NCBI GenBank assembly: GCA_016124845.1
Contig: WGMW01000015.1
Location: 1 to 64,000 of the forward strand
Source of the DNA: Flavobacteriales bacterium
GTDB lineage: Bacteria; Bacteroidota; Bacteroidia; UBA10329
Length of the DNA: 64,000 nt
Direction: 5' to 3'
Part shown: positions 1 through 9,318 of the stretch, piece after piece
Numbering within the stretch: position 1 is the first letter of the stretch
Layout: every line of letters starts with the position of its first letter
The notes under the pieces: model-generated
What the model was told of the DNA's origin: nothing
What the model saw: the letters and a program-made list of their open reading frames with translations, nothing else
Databases searched by the model: none
Made by a program: the position numbers and the translations under genes

Positions 1-229
1 CATGGTCTGTCCCCGCCCCGAAGGTGATCCATTGGGAACCGTCATGCACCTGGAAGTTGGTACCGTCCCATCGCATGGAACCTGCCACCCCGTTGGAGGT
101 GCTGCCGATACGCAGACCGCCCGCGACATCAAGCTTCTGTAAGGGGGTCGATACGTCCACGCCTACGTTTTGGCTATGAGCGGTCATTGCCAGAAATAAT
201 GCTAAGGGTAAGAGGTAAATATTTTTCAT
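1..229 (-). CDS. Secreted protein, N-terminal part only (runs off the window)
   Basis: The reading frame is open from an ATG at 229 to the left edge, giving 76 residues. It starts with a signal peptide (MKNIYLLPLALFLAMTAHSQ) and continues with a stretch containing LDVAGGLRIG and a tryptophan/glycine-rich segment ending at the window edge. Bacteroidota encode many large secreted proteins that open with a signal peptide and an LDV.G..R.G block, often followed by tail-fibre-like repeats or a peptidase S74 C-terminus. That family reading is my inference from this short piece. The export signal is clear; the function is not known. Confidence 0.7.
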   Translation of the reverse strand, partial: MKNIYLLPLALFLAMTAHSQNVGVDVSTPLQKLDVAGGLRIGSTSNGVAGSMRWDGTNFQVHDGSQWITFGAGTDH

Positions 230-622
230 AGTGCCCAAATTTTTAAAAGTATACCGAAGGGGAGATTCATGAAGACTGTCCGAATATTTTGTCAACGTCT
301 CAACAAATATGAATTTTTCTGAGACAAAAGTTATAGAAAAAACGGTGATAGTATGAAGTTTTATGGGCTTCAAATTAAGACTAAGATTGACGAGTGAGGA
401 TTGGTGAAAATGATTTTAAGAATCACCTCCTTGTATGTAACATTCTAATGTGCTTCGCCAGTCTTTGTCTTCGGTTGAAAGAAAATTAATTTTCAAATTA
501 GTAGGTTATGCATTTTGGAAATGAGTGCAAAGCATTTGCCGAGAATCAATATTGACAGGAAACTGTATGGAAGTACAACGCTTGGAACATGCTAGTGCCT
601 ACTGCCAGCGGATATAGAGGGA
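230..622. other. Gene-free AT-rich spacer
   Basis: About 390 bases separate two minus-strand genes. I see no convincing reading frame, RNA gene or repeat. It should hold the promoter of the secreted protein ending at 229: reading leftward there is a TACTTTTA box at about 244-251, which resembles the Bacteroidota -7 box. Confidence 0.5.
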
Positions 623-994
623 TTAACGATTTTTCACATTTGATTTAATATAAATATGCGCCCAAATGGATCTCGATAGTCTGAAGATCAGCGGGAACAG
701 AATGAGCATGGAGGTAAAGTTCAGACCTAAGTACCACTTAATGTCGAAGTGCCAGAGCACGATCATGGCCACGAAGATGGCCACGCTCAATGCGATTGTG
801 AGCGCGTAGCTGATATACATGGCTCCGTAATAGAATCCTGGCTCGATCCAATATTTCTGTCCACAGACAGGGCACTTGTCGGGCATCTTGTCCAAATTGG
901 TGAAGCTGTAAGGATTCTTGGTAAGGAAAAGATCACCTTCATGACAGCGTGGACATTTGTTCTTGAAAACGCTTGATAGGATGGAAGTTTTCAT
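623..994 (-). CDS. DUF983 family membrane protein
   Basis: A 123-residue protein with two CxxC pairs near the N-terminus (C14/C17 and C41/C44), a WIEPGFYYGAMYISYAL segment, then two hydrophobic helices at about residues 53-110. This matches the DUF983 family of small zinc-ribbon-like membrane proteins. In proteobacteria the family is found near cytochrome oxidase genes; its function is not established. The gene stands alone, facing away from the ABC-F gene at 1089. The four cysteines suggest a bound metal, which is inference. Confidence 0.85.
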   Translation of the reverse strand: MKTSILSSVFKNKCPRCHEGDLFLTKNPYSFTNLDKMPDKCPVCGQKYWIEPGFYYGAMYISYALTIALSVAIFVAMIVLWHFDIKWYLGLNFTSMLILFPLIFRLSRSIWAHIYIKSNVKNR

Positions 995-1076
995 TCTTAG
1001 TGGATTGAGGCGACAAAGGAACTCATTCCTACAAATTTCAACTGCGATTCAGGTCACTTAACCCAAAGCAATTCCG

Positions 1077-1084
1077 CACTTTTG
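1077..1084 (+). promoter_or_regulatory. Probable -7 box of the ABC-F gene
   Basis: CACTTTTG differs in one base from the Bacteroidota -7 consensus TAnnTTTG and ends four bases before the ATG at 1089. Transcription would begin at or very near the start codon, giving a leaderless mRNA. The same TTTTGCGGCATG arrangement occurs at purK. Confidence 0.5.
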
Positions 1085-1088
1085 CGGC

Positions 1089-3032
1089 ATGATCTCACTC
1101 AACCAGGTTTCAGTTCAATTCAACGGGAAATTCCTGTTCAATAACATCTCTTTTCTTGCCAATCCCAAAGACAGGATCGGTCTTGTTGGGAAGAACGGTG
1201 CAGGAAAATCGACCATGCTCAAGGTTATTTCGGGGCAATTGGAACCCGAATCGGGCAACGTTTCCAAACCCAGCGGGACAACCATCGGTTACCTTTCTCA
1301 GGACATCAAACCGAAATTGGGCAAGTCCATTTTTGAGGAAACGTACGGTGCGCTTCAAGAGTTGAAAGAACTTGACGCCAAGGTGAAAAGGCTCACCAAA
1401 GAATTGGAAGAACGGACGGATTACGAGACCGATTCGTACATGGATCTGATCCACGACATGACGGTGGCTACCGAGCGTTTCAGCCTGTTGGGTGGCGACA
1501 CGGCCGATGCAGAGGTCGAGAAGATCCTACTTGGCCTCGGTTTCCTAAGAAGTGACCTTACCCGTAAAGTGGAAGAATTCAGCGGTGGCTGGCAGATGCG
1601 TGTGGAGTTGGCCAAAATTCTTGTGCAACGGCCAGATGTTCTGCTGCTGGATGAGCCGACCAACCACTTGGACATCCTTTCCATCCAATGGTTGGAGGAG
1701 TTTCTGAAGGATCACAACGGAACCGTTCTTCTGGTTTCGCACGACCGCGCATTTTTGGATAACGTGACCAATCGGACCATTGAGATCACACTTGGGCGAA
1801 TTAACGATTACAAGGTTCCATATTCCAAATATGTGAAGCAGCGCGCTGAGCGCATTGAACTGCAGAAGGCCTCTTACGAGAATCAGCAGAAGTTCATTGC
1901 CGACACCGAGAAGTTCATTGAGCGTTTCCGCTATAAGGCATCAAAAGCAACACAGGTCCAGAGCCGCATCAAGGCGTTGGAGAAAGTGGATAGGATAGAA
2001 GTGGAGGAGGTGGATACTTCGGTGATGCGACTGCGATTTCCGCCAGCGCCACGCTCAGGTAAAGTGGTGGTTCTTTCGGAAGGCGTAAGCAAGAGTTATG
2101 GAGATAAGGAAGTGCTGCGCAACGTTGATCTGATGCTTAACCGTGGTGAAAAAGTGGCCTTGCTCGGCAAGAACGGTGAGGGCAAGACCACATTCTCAAA
2201 AATCGTTGTAGGAGAATTGGACCACACAGGAAAGCTTGAATTGGGCCACAACGTCACGATGGGCTATTACGCGCAGGATCAGGCCGAAACGCTGGACGGT
2301 TCCAAAACCGTTCTGGAAACATTGGATGATGTGGCACGGGGCGACATCCGCACAAAATTGCGCGATATTCTCGGCTCATTCCTGTTCAGCGGTGAGGACG
2401 TGGATAAGAAAGTAAGCGTGCTTTCGGGTGGTGAGCGCGGCCGATTGGCATTGGCCAAACTTCTGCTCGAACCTGTGAACCTGTTGGTGTTGGACGAACC
2501 GACCAATCATCTCGATATGCATTCCAAAGATGTGCTGAAACAGGCGCTGCAGAAATATGACGGAGCGATGCTCATCGTTTCGCACGACCGTGATTTCCTC
2601 AGCGGACTGACCTCCAAGGTCTACGAGTTCAAAGACAAGAACGTGCGGGAACATATTGGCGATGTGTACGAGTTCTTGGCCAAAGTGAAGGCAGAAAGTA
2701 TTCAGGAATTCAGTTCAAAACCAAAGGTGGAAGTTCCTAAAAAGGAAGAATCCAGAACGCAGAGCAAGGAGGATTATAAGGAGCGCAAGGCCAAGGAAAA
2801 GGAACTTCGCAACGCAAAGAACAAGGCCGAACGGCTGGAAAAGGAAATTGCCATTATCGAGCAGCAGATTGCCGATCTGGATGAACTGATGCTGGATGCG
2901 GCAGCTTACAAAGAAGCGTTGGAAGAACGTGATGTCTTTAAGGAATATCAGCAGAAGCAAAGCGAGTTGGACGCCAAGATGACCGAGTGGGAGAGTGCTT
3001 TGCACAGTTGGGACGAGTTGAGTAATCAATAA
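1089..3032 (+). CDS. ABC-F family ATPase (ribosome-associated type)
   Basis: A 647-residue protein with two ABC ATPase domains in tandem and no membrane segments. Domain 1 has Walker A GKNGAGKST (about residue 36), signature FSGGWQMR and Walker B LLLDEPTNHLD. Domain 2 has GKNGEGKTT, LSGGERGR and LVLDEPTNHLD. An arginine- and lysine-rich linker of about 80 residues lies between them, and a charged coiled coil fills about 560-640. This is the ABC-F plan (EttA, Uup, YbiT, YheS), whose members act on the ribosome rather than in transport. The C-terminal coiled coil is most like Uup or Bacteroidota paralogues; the exact subgroup is not certain. Confidence 0.92.
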   Translation: MISLNQVSVQFNGKFLFNNISFLANPKDRIGLVGKNGAGKSTMLKVISGQLEPESGNVSKPSGTTIGYLSQDIKPKLGKSIFEETYGALQELKELDAKVKRLTKELEERTDYETDSYMDLIHDMTVATERFSLLGGDTADAEVEKILLGLGFLRSDLTRKVEEFSGGWQMRVELAKILVQRPDVLLLDEPTNHLDILSIQWLEEFLKDHNGTVLLVSHDRAFLDNVTNRTIEITLGRINDYKVPYSKYVKQRAERIELQKASYENQQKFIADTEKFIERFRYKASKATQVQSRIKALEKVDRIEVEEVDTSVMRLRFPPAPRSGKVVVLSEGVSKSYGDKEVLRNVDLMLNRGEKVALLGKNGEGKTTFSKIVVGELDHTGKLELGHNVTMGYYAQDQAETLDGSKTVLETLDDVARGDIRTKLRDILGSFLFSGEDVDKKVSVLSGGERGRLALAKLLLEPVNLLVLDEPTNHLDMHSKDVLKQALQKYDGAMLIVSHDRDFLSGLTSKVYEFKDKNVREHIGDVYEFLAKVKAESIQEFSSKPKVEVPKKEESRTQSKEDYKERKAKEKELRNAKNKAERLEKEIAIIEQQIADLDELMLDAAAYKEALEERDVFKEYQQKQSELDAKMTEWESALHSWDELSNQ

Positions 3033-3119
3033 CCTGCGGTTGAAAAATCCTGTCATTCGTCAATTGCTGGCAACAGCACTTTGGTAACTTCGCTCTCAAA
3101 TCAGAAAAATCACTTGGTC

Positions 3120-3836
3120 ATGAAAAGAAATCTTCAATTGCAAATGCTCTTGGCAGTACTTTCTGCTGGGCTGATGTTCTCATCATGTGGCAACATCGAC
3201 ATCGTAAAACGCAGATACCGTCCTGGATTTCATGTAGATATTTCGAAGAAGCAGAAAAAATCGCATGAGGTGGAAGAACCTGAAGTTGCAGATGCTCGGC
3301 ATGCGGAAAAAGTTGAACCGATGGAATCGAAGCAGCCAACGCTTGCCTCAGAAAAGCCTTCGGAAGAACTTACTGCAAGCACGGAAAACACCCCTTCTGA
3401 CAACTTCAGTGCGGTAGCGGAGAAAAAGGAGAGCATGAAGAAACAGCTTCATTCGCCTGAGTTCAAGGAAATGAGTTTCAAGGACAGAATGAGAACCATT
3501 GAGCACGAGATGAAGAAACCTTCGCCTGTGGCAAGCACAGAGTGGATGAAGTGGGTCTCGTTCGGAACAGGGATCGGTTCATTGGCGTTCGGAGCCATGG
3601 CATTGCTGTTTGCATTCCTTACCGCTGTGTTCTTTACGGGTTTTGTTTGGGGAGCTGCTGTTCTTGCCATCCTGCTTGGCGGAGCGGCCATTACATTCTC
3701 CATTCTTTACAAGAAAAACAGCGGGTCTTCCTCTCAGTCTAAAATGGGAATGTTGTTCGGAATAATCGGGGCTGGACTGGGCGTGCTTGCTATCATTGTG
3801 GGAGCGATATTCTTTGCGATTTTCGTTCTGAATTAG
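3120..3836 (+). CDS. Lipoprotein with C-terminal membrane helices (tandem copy 1)
   Basis: I choose the ATG at 3120 because it places a lipoprotein signal correctly: residues 1-23 end in LMFSSC, with the lipidated cysteine at 23. Residues 21-39 (SSCGNIDIVKRRYRPGFHV) are identical in the next gene. A charged, low-complexity stretch with many Glu and Lys follows (about 40-140), then two to three hydrophobic helices in a small-residue-rich C-terminus like DUF4190 proteins. Bacteroidota carry many lipoproteins with a KRxYxxGxH/Y block just after the lipobox. Function is unknown. An upstream ATG at 3081 would spoil the signal peptide. Confidence 0.75.
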   Translation: MKRNLQLQMLLAVLSAGLMFSSCGNIDIVKRRYRPGFHVDISKKQKKSHEVEEPEVADARHAEKVEPMESKQPTLASEKPSEELTASTENTPSDNFSAVAEKKESMKKQLHSPEFKEMSFKDRMRTIEHEMKKPSPVASTEWMKWVSFGTGIGSLAFGAMALLFAFLTAVFFTGFVWGAAVLAILLGGAAITFSILYKKNSGSSSQSKMGMLFGIIGAGLGVLAIIVGAIFFAIFVLN

Positions 3837-3860
3837 GAAATAGTGAAAATCAGTTATTGC

Positions 3861-3886
3861 AAAGCCCGCTCCATGGAGCGGGCTTT
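3861..3886 (+). terminator. Perfect-palindrome terminator
   Basis: A 26-base perfect palindrome (AAAGCCCGCTCC and its complement around ATGGAG) lies 24 bases after the stop codon at 3836 and runs into TTTTTAT. It should end transcription of the first lipoprotein gene and separate it from its paralogue. Confidence 0.85.
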
Positions 3887-3921
3887 TTATTTGGTGTATT
3901 TTTGAGTATCAGATCTGAAAT

Positions 3922-4674
3922 ATGAAAGCTCAACATATTAGCGGTAAACTGGTTTTGATCGTCCTCGTTGGATTGCTGGTTTCGTCCTGTGGCAATATTG
4001 ATATTGTGAAACGCAGATACCGACCTGGTTTCCATGTCGAGGTTTTGAATAAAAAGAATCACCGAACGGTAACAGAAGTTGCCGAAGTGAAGCAACAGAA
4101 CCTCTCGGTGGAACCATTGGAAACGAAACCTGTGGAACAGGTTAATGCAACGAAGCAGAATGACGAGCCCGCTGCATCGGATGTTCTTGTGGCAAGCGTA
4201 GAAGAGGAGCCTGTGGTGAAGACCAGAAAATCGGACCCTTCCAACGTGAGTGAGGCGTTGCTTCATCCATTCAAAGAACTGAAGAAGGAAAAGTTGAATG
4301 GAGAGTTGCGCAGAGCGGTTTTTCAAGGTGTGGAAGATGAGAAGTTCGGATGGTCGGTGCTTGGTATTGTTTCAACGGGATTGGGAGTTATTGGGCTGAG
4401 TCTGGTAATAACGGGCCTTGCTTTCCTTACCTCGTTCATCTTCTCTGGCGGAATCGCCTTCTGGTGGATATTTGCCCTCGTTGGTCTTTTCTTCGGCATC
4501 GCTGCCATGGTCACAGGAATTATTGGGCTGCGCGAAACGGGACGTGGCGAAAAACGCGGCCGTGGTTTTGCCTTGGCAGGAATGATCTCAGGGATTGTTT
4601 CGCTGGCATTGGCACTCATCGGCCTCTTGTGGGGCGCGATCTACACGTTCATTCAACGGGTAAGCGAAAACTGA
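3922..4674 (+). CDS. Lipoprotein with C-terminal membrane helices (tandem copy 2)
   Basis: A 250-residue paralogue of the preceding gene. The lipidated cysteine is again at residue 23 (LLVSSC), followed by the identical block to FHV at 39. The middle (40-140) is charged and has no visible similarity to copy 1. The C-terminal 120 residues contain two or three hydrophobic segments (around 145-185 and 215-245) separated by a basic loop (ETGRGEKRGRG), as in DUF4190-type proteins. Its own terminator-bounded position suggests separate transcription. Function is unknown; anchoring by both lipid and helices is predicted. Confidence 0.8.
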   Translation: MKAQHISGKLVLIVLVGLLVSSCGNIDIVKRRYRPGFHVEVLNKKNHRTVTEVAEVKQQNLSVEPLETKPVEQVNATKQNDEPAASDVLVASVEEEPVVKTRKSDPSNVSEALLHPFKELKKEKLNGELRRAVFQGVEDEKFGWSVLGIVSTGLGVIGLSLVITGLAFLTSFIFSGGIAFWWIFALVGLFFGIAAMVTGIIGLRETGRGEKRGRGFALAGMISGIVSLALALIGLLWGAIYTFIQRVSEN

Positions 4675-4679
4675 TAGGT

Positions 4680-5318
4680 TCATGTTTCGGCCAGCAGGTA
4701 AAGGTCTTCTGCTGTGTCCAGATCGGAAAGTTCGGTCAGCATTCCGTATGAAAGTCGGTTTTCTTTCAGGTCTTGAATGGTTTCCGATAGAACCGAATCG
4801 GTACTCCATTCTTTGCCTTCAAACAGAAAGGGTAGCAGCCTTTTCATCCCAAACAGGTAGTAACCGCCATCCTTTGCTGGGCCAAGAACAACATCTTTCA
4901 GCTCCAAGATATTGAATGCCTCTTCAATGATCTCAGTGGTAAGTTCAGGGCAGTCGCTTCCAATGATCACAGCTTTTTCCGCGCCCAGCGCAAAGATCTG
5001 CTCAAAGGCATTCTTCATCCGTTTGCCAAGGTCGTTCCCTTCCTGCACAAATTTGTTGAAGGCATCATCATCCCATGCATCGCTTTCAATTTCATCCGAA
5101 TAAAAAACATGCCGCGTGCAATTGGCCTTTTCGGCTGAATTTCGAGTGACCTTCAACAGTTGCATATAAACCTCCAAGGCCTTCGCATTTCCAATATCGG
5201 TGGCCAAACGCGTCTTCACGTTTCCGAGAACGGGGTTCTTCACAAAGACGATGAGATGCCGATTCTGTTGCATTTGTTGCAGGTTATCGTCAAAAGACCG
5301 AAAAATTTCAATTGACAT
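4680..5318 (-). CDS. TIGR04282/DUF2064 family glycosyltransferase-like protein
   Basis: The protein contains LIVFVKNPVLGNVKTRLA near the N-terminus, VIIGSDCPELT in the middle and GPAKDGGYYLFGMK towards the end. These are hallmarks of the TIGR04282 (DUF2064) family, a nucleotide-diphospho-sugar transferase fold often annotated as rSAM/selenodomain-associated transferase 1. The donor and acceptor are unknown. The family usually begins about where Met16 lies (position 5273), so the true start may be there. The gene converges on the second lipoprotein gene with five bases between stops. Confidence 0.8.
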   Translation of the reverse strand: MSIEIFRSFDDNLQQMQQNRHLIVFVKNPVLGNVKTRLATDIGNAKALEVYMQLLKVTRNSAEKANCTRHVFYSDEIESDAWDDDAFNKFVQEGNDLGKRMKNAFEQIFALGAEKAVIIGSDCPELTTEIIEEAFNILELKDVVLGPAKDGGYYLFGMKRLLPFLFEGKEWSTDSVLSETIQDLKENRLSYGMLTELSDLDTAEDLYLLAET

Positions 5319-5395
5319 TTATCAGATGCATGCATAGTTTCTACTTTTAGCAGTCTTCGCATTACGCGCAGATCTACAAAAACACTTTAAGGAAC

Positions 5396-7150
5396 ATGTA
5401 CGAAGTAGGCGTTGCAAAAGCCGACATCACCGCGTTCAAGCTCGGTGTAGGGATGATGGGGTATGGCATGTATTACAACATTGTCAAAGGAGTGGAAACC
5501 GACCTGTTTGCTCGGGCCATGGTTATTCGCGATACCACTACGGGAAAGAAGGTGGCGTTGGTCAATGCCGAGATATGCTTCATCACCATTGCCATTAAGC
5601 GTGGCGTGATGAAAAAACTGAACCGAAAGCACGAGCATCTGGGTTTTACCGAAGATGCGGTGATGCTGACCGCGCAGCACACGCACAGCGCACCTGGCGG
5701 TTATTCGCACTTCGGGCTCTACAACATGTCCATTCCTGGGTTTGTGCCAGAGGTTTACCAAAAGGTGGTGGATGGAATTGTGGAGGCGATCGTTACCGCT
5801 GCGGAAAATCTCCAACCTGCCGCCATTAAACTTTCGCGGGGCGAAGTGGCGGCCGATAAGGAAGTGGCCTACAACCGTTCGTTGGATGCGTACAATGCCA
5901 ATCCTGAAGTAAAAACGAAACTCAAAAAGGAAGAAACCAACCAAGCGGTGGACCGCAACATGTTGCTGATGCGCGTGGATGATCTGGAAGGAAACCCGAT
6001 CGCATCATGGAACTGGTTCGGGGTGCATACCACCAGTTTGAGCAATGACAATCATCGCATTTGCTCCGACAATAAAGGCTATGCGGCCAAGTATCATGAG
6101 AACAAGGTGCGCAAACGCAAGAAAGACAAATTCATTTCTGTTTTTGCGCAGCGGAAGACGGGCGATGTAACTCCCAACTACAAATGGGACCGCAAAAAAA
6201 AGTGGACGCGTGGCAAGTTTGAGGACGATTTCGAAAGTGCCAAATTCAATGGGAACATTCAGTTTGAGCACGCGCACGATCTTTTCAAGTCGGCCAAGAA
6301 GCAAGAAGAACTTCCGCTACAGATCGATTATGCACTTACCTATGTCGATTTCAGAAAGGTGATCGTTGACAGGGAATTCGCCCGCGGACAGGAAGATGCC
6401 CGCACGGGTCCTGCATGTCATGGAGTTTCGTTTTTCGAAGGAACCAAGGAAGGTCCTGGCATGCCACCAGCAGTAGGTGCGTTGGCAAGAACGCTGTGCA
6501 GAGCGCAGAAAGCGTATGAATTGGCAGCGGCTCCGTTCAAACCGAAAGACAAGGCTGAACGGATTCACCTCAAGTACCTTACGCAAGGCCCAAAAGATAT
6601 TCTTGTAGAGGCGGATGACCGAAGAATTCTCGGTACACGCGACATCAAGAATTTGGTCGTTCCAGCGTGGGCCGATCCAGCGGTCGGTCAGTTCAAGCGG
6701 TTCCACGCCAACGGAAGCTTGGGCGAAAAACCGTGGATTCCGCAGGTGCTGCCAATCCAGTTGGTCATTATCGGAAACTTGGCCTTGGCAGGAATTCCCG
6801 CAGAGATCACAACCATTGCAGGCCAGCGCCTGGAGAATTCGCTGCTTGAGATCCTTGCCGACCGTGGTGTGACAGAGGTTGTCTGTTCCACTTACACCAA
6901 CGCGTATTGCGGTTACATCACCACTTATGAAGAGTACCAGCTACAGCTGTATGAAGGAGGTCACACCGTTTTCGGACAACATTTTCTCGGAGCCGTGCAG
7001 ACCAAATTCAAAGGGTTGGCACTCGAAATTCTGAAACCTGAAAGCGATAGGCATGTGGTGGAAGACGGTCGCCCTGCCGAATTCACCGAAGAAGAACTGC
7101 TGTTGCGCTCGTTCGATATCGAAACGCAGAAGCGCTTGATACAATTGTAG
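5396..7150 (+). CDS. Neutral/alkaline ceramidase-like amidohydrolase without signal peptide
   Basis: A 584-residue protein that resembles the neutral/alkaline non-lysosomal ceramidase N-terminal domain: TAQHTHSAPGGY (H95, H97), GVHTTSLS (H211), a GDVTPNY segment corresponding to the family's GDVSPN, and a TNAYCGYITTYEEY stretch (residues 501-514) where the family supplies Glu and Tyr zinc ligands. The family cleaves the amide bond of ceramides. Known bacterial members are secreted, but this one starts directly with MYEVGVAKADIT and has no signal peptide. It also lacks most of the C-terminal immunoglobulin-like domain of full ceramidases. The substrate could be another N-acyl compound. Confidence 0.8.
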   Translation: MYEVGVAKADITAFKLGVGMMGYGMYYNIVKGVETDLFARAMVIRDTTTGKKVALVNAEICFITIAIKRGVMKKLNRKHEHLGFTEDAVMLTAQHTHSAPGGYSHFGLYNMSIPGFVPEVYQKVVDGIVEAIVTAAENLQPAAIKLSRGEVAADKEVAYNRSLDAYNANPEVKTKLKKEETNQAVDRNMLLMRVDDLEGNPIASWNWFGVHTTSLSNDNHRICSDNKGYAAKYHENKVRKRKKDKFISVFAQRKTGDVTPNYKWDRKKKWTRGKFEDDFESAKFNGNIQFEHAHDLFKSAKKQEELPLQIDYALTYVDFRKVIVDREFARGQEDARTGPACHGVSFFEGTKEGPGMPPAVGALARTLCRAQKAYELAAAPFKPKDKAERIHLKYLTQGPKDILVEADDRRILGTRDIKNLVVPAWADPAVGQFKRFHANGSLGEKPWIPQVLPIQLVIIGNLALAGIPAEITTIAGQRLENSLLEILADRGVTEVVCSTYTNAYCGYITTYEEYQLQLYEGGHTVFGQHFLGAVQTKFKGLALEILKPESDRHVVEDGRPAEFTEEELLLRSFDIETQKRLIQL

Positions 7151-7198
7151 CGCATTTTTCTAACAAAAGATTACCGCTGTTTTCTTACTTTCAACGCC

Positions 7199-7771
7199 AT
7201 GTCGTTGGAGAAGATAGATAAGGAGTTGCAGGAAGCTGCACGTGTGCTGGAAGAGTTCATGAGCGATGCTGCAAACCTTCAGGCCATTCGCAAAGCGGCC
7301 AACCTGTTGGTCAATTCCGTGAAGTTGGGAGGACGTATCTATTCGTGCGGCAACGGTGGCTCCATGAGCGATGCCATGCATTTTGCCGAAGAACTCAGCG
7401 GTCGTTTCCGCGATGAGCGCAAACCGATTCCCGCCATGGCCATTTCCGATCCGGGTTACATTTCGTGTGCCGCCAACGATTACGGTTACGAGCACGTTTT
7501 CTCCCGTTTTGTGGAAGGTTTCGGAAAGCAGTATGATGCGCTTTTGGCCATCAGCACATCGGGCAATTCGGCCAATGTGATCAACGCGGCAAAGGCGGCC
7601 AAGGAGAAAGGAATGCATGTTATCGCACTAACAGGAAAAGACGGTGGCGAATTGGCAAAAATCTGCGATGTGGAGATCCGTGCACCCCATTCCAACTACT
7701 CAGACAGAATCCAGGAAATTCATATCAAGGTCATTCACATTCTGGTGATGCTGATTGAACAGGAAACCTAA
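7199..7771 (+). CDS. gmhA: D-sedoheptulose-7-phosphate isomerase GmhA
   Basis: A 190-residue SIS-domain protein, the normal length for GmhA. Diagnostic stretches are [20 protein letters not shown] (residues 51-70), [14 protein letters not shown] and [15 protein letters not shown] at the C-terminus, all nearly identical in spacing to the E. coli enzyme. It converts sedoheptulose 7-phosphate to heptose 7-phosphate, the first step of ADP-heptose synthesis for lipopolysaccharide core or glycoproteins. The rest of the pathway is not next to it. The yifB-like gene follows five bases later, so the two probably share a transcript. Confidence 0.92.
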   Translation: MSLEKIDKELQEAARVLEEFMSDAANLQAIRKAANLLVNSVKLGGRIYSCGNGGSMSDAMHFAEELSGRFRDERKPIPAMAISDPGYISCAANDYGYEHVFSRFVEGFGKQYDALLAISTSGNSANVINAAKAAKEKGMHVIALTGKDGGELAKICDVEIRAPHSNYSDRIQEIHIKVIHILVMLIEQET

Positions 7772-7776
7772 TACCA

Positions 7777-9318
7777 ATGCTTGTCAAAACCTACGGAAGT
7801 GCTGTTTATGGGGTCGATGCTCACATCATCACCGTAGAGAGCAATGTGGCAGGTCAAGGCGTTAATTTTTACATGGTCGGCCTGCCAGATAATGCCGTAA
7901 AGGAAAGCCAATCGCGTATTCGCGCTGCGCTGAAGAATGTAGGTTATCATGTTCCTGGCAAGACCATCACCATCAACATGGCACCTGCCGATCTGCGGAA
8001 GGAAGGTTCCGCATACGACCTGACCATTGCCGCAGGAATTCTCGCTGCTTCGGGGCAGATAAAATCGAACGGCATGTCCGATTACATCATCATGGGAGAG
8101 CTGTCGCTCGATGGTGGGTTGCAACCCATCAAAGGCGCGTTGCCCATTGCCATCAAGGCTCGCGAAGAAGGCTTTAAAGGATTCATCCTGCCAAAGCAGA
8201 ATGCGCGCGAAGCTGCGATTGTAGATGATCTGGATGTGTATGGGATTGAGAACATTCAGGAACTGATCCACTTCTTCGATGGCAAGATGCCGTTGGATAA
8301 AACGGTTGTGAACACACGCGAGGAATTTTACAGGCAACTGAACGATTCCGACCTCGACTTTTCCGATGTAAAAGGGCAAGAGAACATCAAACGCGCCATG
8401 GAAATTGCGGCTGCGGGAGGCCACAATCTGCTGCTTATCGGTCCGCCAGGGGCGGGAAAGACCATGCTTGCCAAGCGACTGCCATCGATTCTTCCTCCGC
8501 TCTCGCTGAAAGAAGCCTTGGAAACAACCAAGATCCATTCTGTATCTGGCAATCTGGGTTCGAGCACATCTTTAATGACCACAAGGCCGTTCAGAAGTCC
8601 GCACCATACGATCTCCGATGCGGCTTTGGTCGGTGGCGGGCAGATTCCGCAACCTGGAGAAATATCTCTTGCACATAATGGTGTACTGTTCTTAGATGAG
8701 CTGCCAGAATTTCAGCGTTCTGTACTTGAAGTAATGCGCCAGCCTTTGGAGGATCGGATGGTGACCATTTCGCGTGCACGGCTTTCGGTAGAGTATCCGA
8801 GCAGTTTGATGCTGGTCGCTTCGATGAATCCGTGTCCGTGCGGGTATTACAACCATCCTGAGAAGGATTGTGTCTGCGCTCCAGGCGTGGTGCAGAAGTA
8901 CCTCAACAAGATCTCGGGGCCACTTCTGGACCGCATCGACATTCATGTGGAAGTGACGCCCGTGCCGATCAATGAGTTGGCAGATTTTCGCCCTGCGGAG
9001 AAAAGTGAGAAAGTACGAGCGCGCGTGATACAAGCACGCGAAAAGCAGATCGAACGGTTCAAGAACAACCCACAGGTGCACAGCAATGCCATGATGGGGA
9101 CGAAATTGTTGAAAGAGGTCTGCAAGATCGATGATTCGGGAAAAGAGATGCTGAAGAAGGCCACCGACAGATTGGGACTTTCTGCCCGCGCATTCGATCG
9201 GATTCTTAAGGTTTCAAGAACCATTGCAGACCTTGAAAATTCGGATGATATTCGACCTGAACATTTGGCCGAGGCCATACAATACCGAAGTTTGGACCGA
9301 CAGAACTGGGCAGGCTGA
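7777..9318 (+). CDS. YifB/ComM family AAA ATPase
   Basis: A 513-residue protein with an N-terminal Lon-protease-like (ChlI) domain (MLVKTYGSAVYGVDAHIITVE onward, to about 165), an AAA domain of Mg-chelatase type with Walker A GPPGAGKTMLAKRL (about 222), GVLFLDELPEF and a four-cysteine insert region (NPCPCGYYNHPEKDCVC), and a helical C-terminus. ComM, the characterised member, is a branch-migration helicase that promotes integration of transformed DNA. The cysteine-containing loop is typical of the family. It overlaps the following kinase gene by one base. Confidence 0.92.
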   Translation: MLVKTYGSAVYGVDAHIITVESNVAGQGVNFYMVGLPDNAVKESQSRIRAALKNVGYHVPGKTITINMAPADLRKEGSAYDLTIAAGILAASGQIKSNGMSDYIIMGELSLDGGLQPIKGALPIAIKAREEGFKGFILPKQNAREAAIVDDLDVYGIENIQELIHFFDGKMPLDKTVVNTREEFYRQLNDSDLDFSDVKGQENIKRAMEIAAAGGHNLLLIGPPGAGKTMLAKRLPSILPPLSLKEALETTKIHSVSGNLGSSTSLMTTRPFRSPHHTISDAALVGGGQIPQPGEISLAHNGVLFLDELPEFQRSVLEVMRQPLEDRMVTISRARLSVEYPSSLMLVASMNPCPCGYYNHPEKDCVCAPGVVQKYLNKISGPLLDRIDIHVEVTPVPINELADFRPAEKSEKVRARVIQAREKQIERFKNNPQVHSNAMMGTKLLKEVCKIDDSGKEMLKKATDRLGLSARAFDRILKVSRTIADLENSDDIRPEHLAEAIQYRSLDRQNWAG

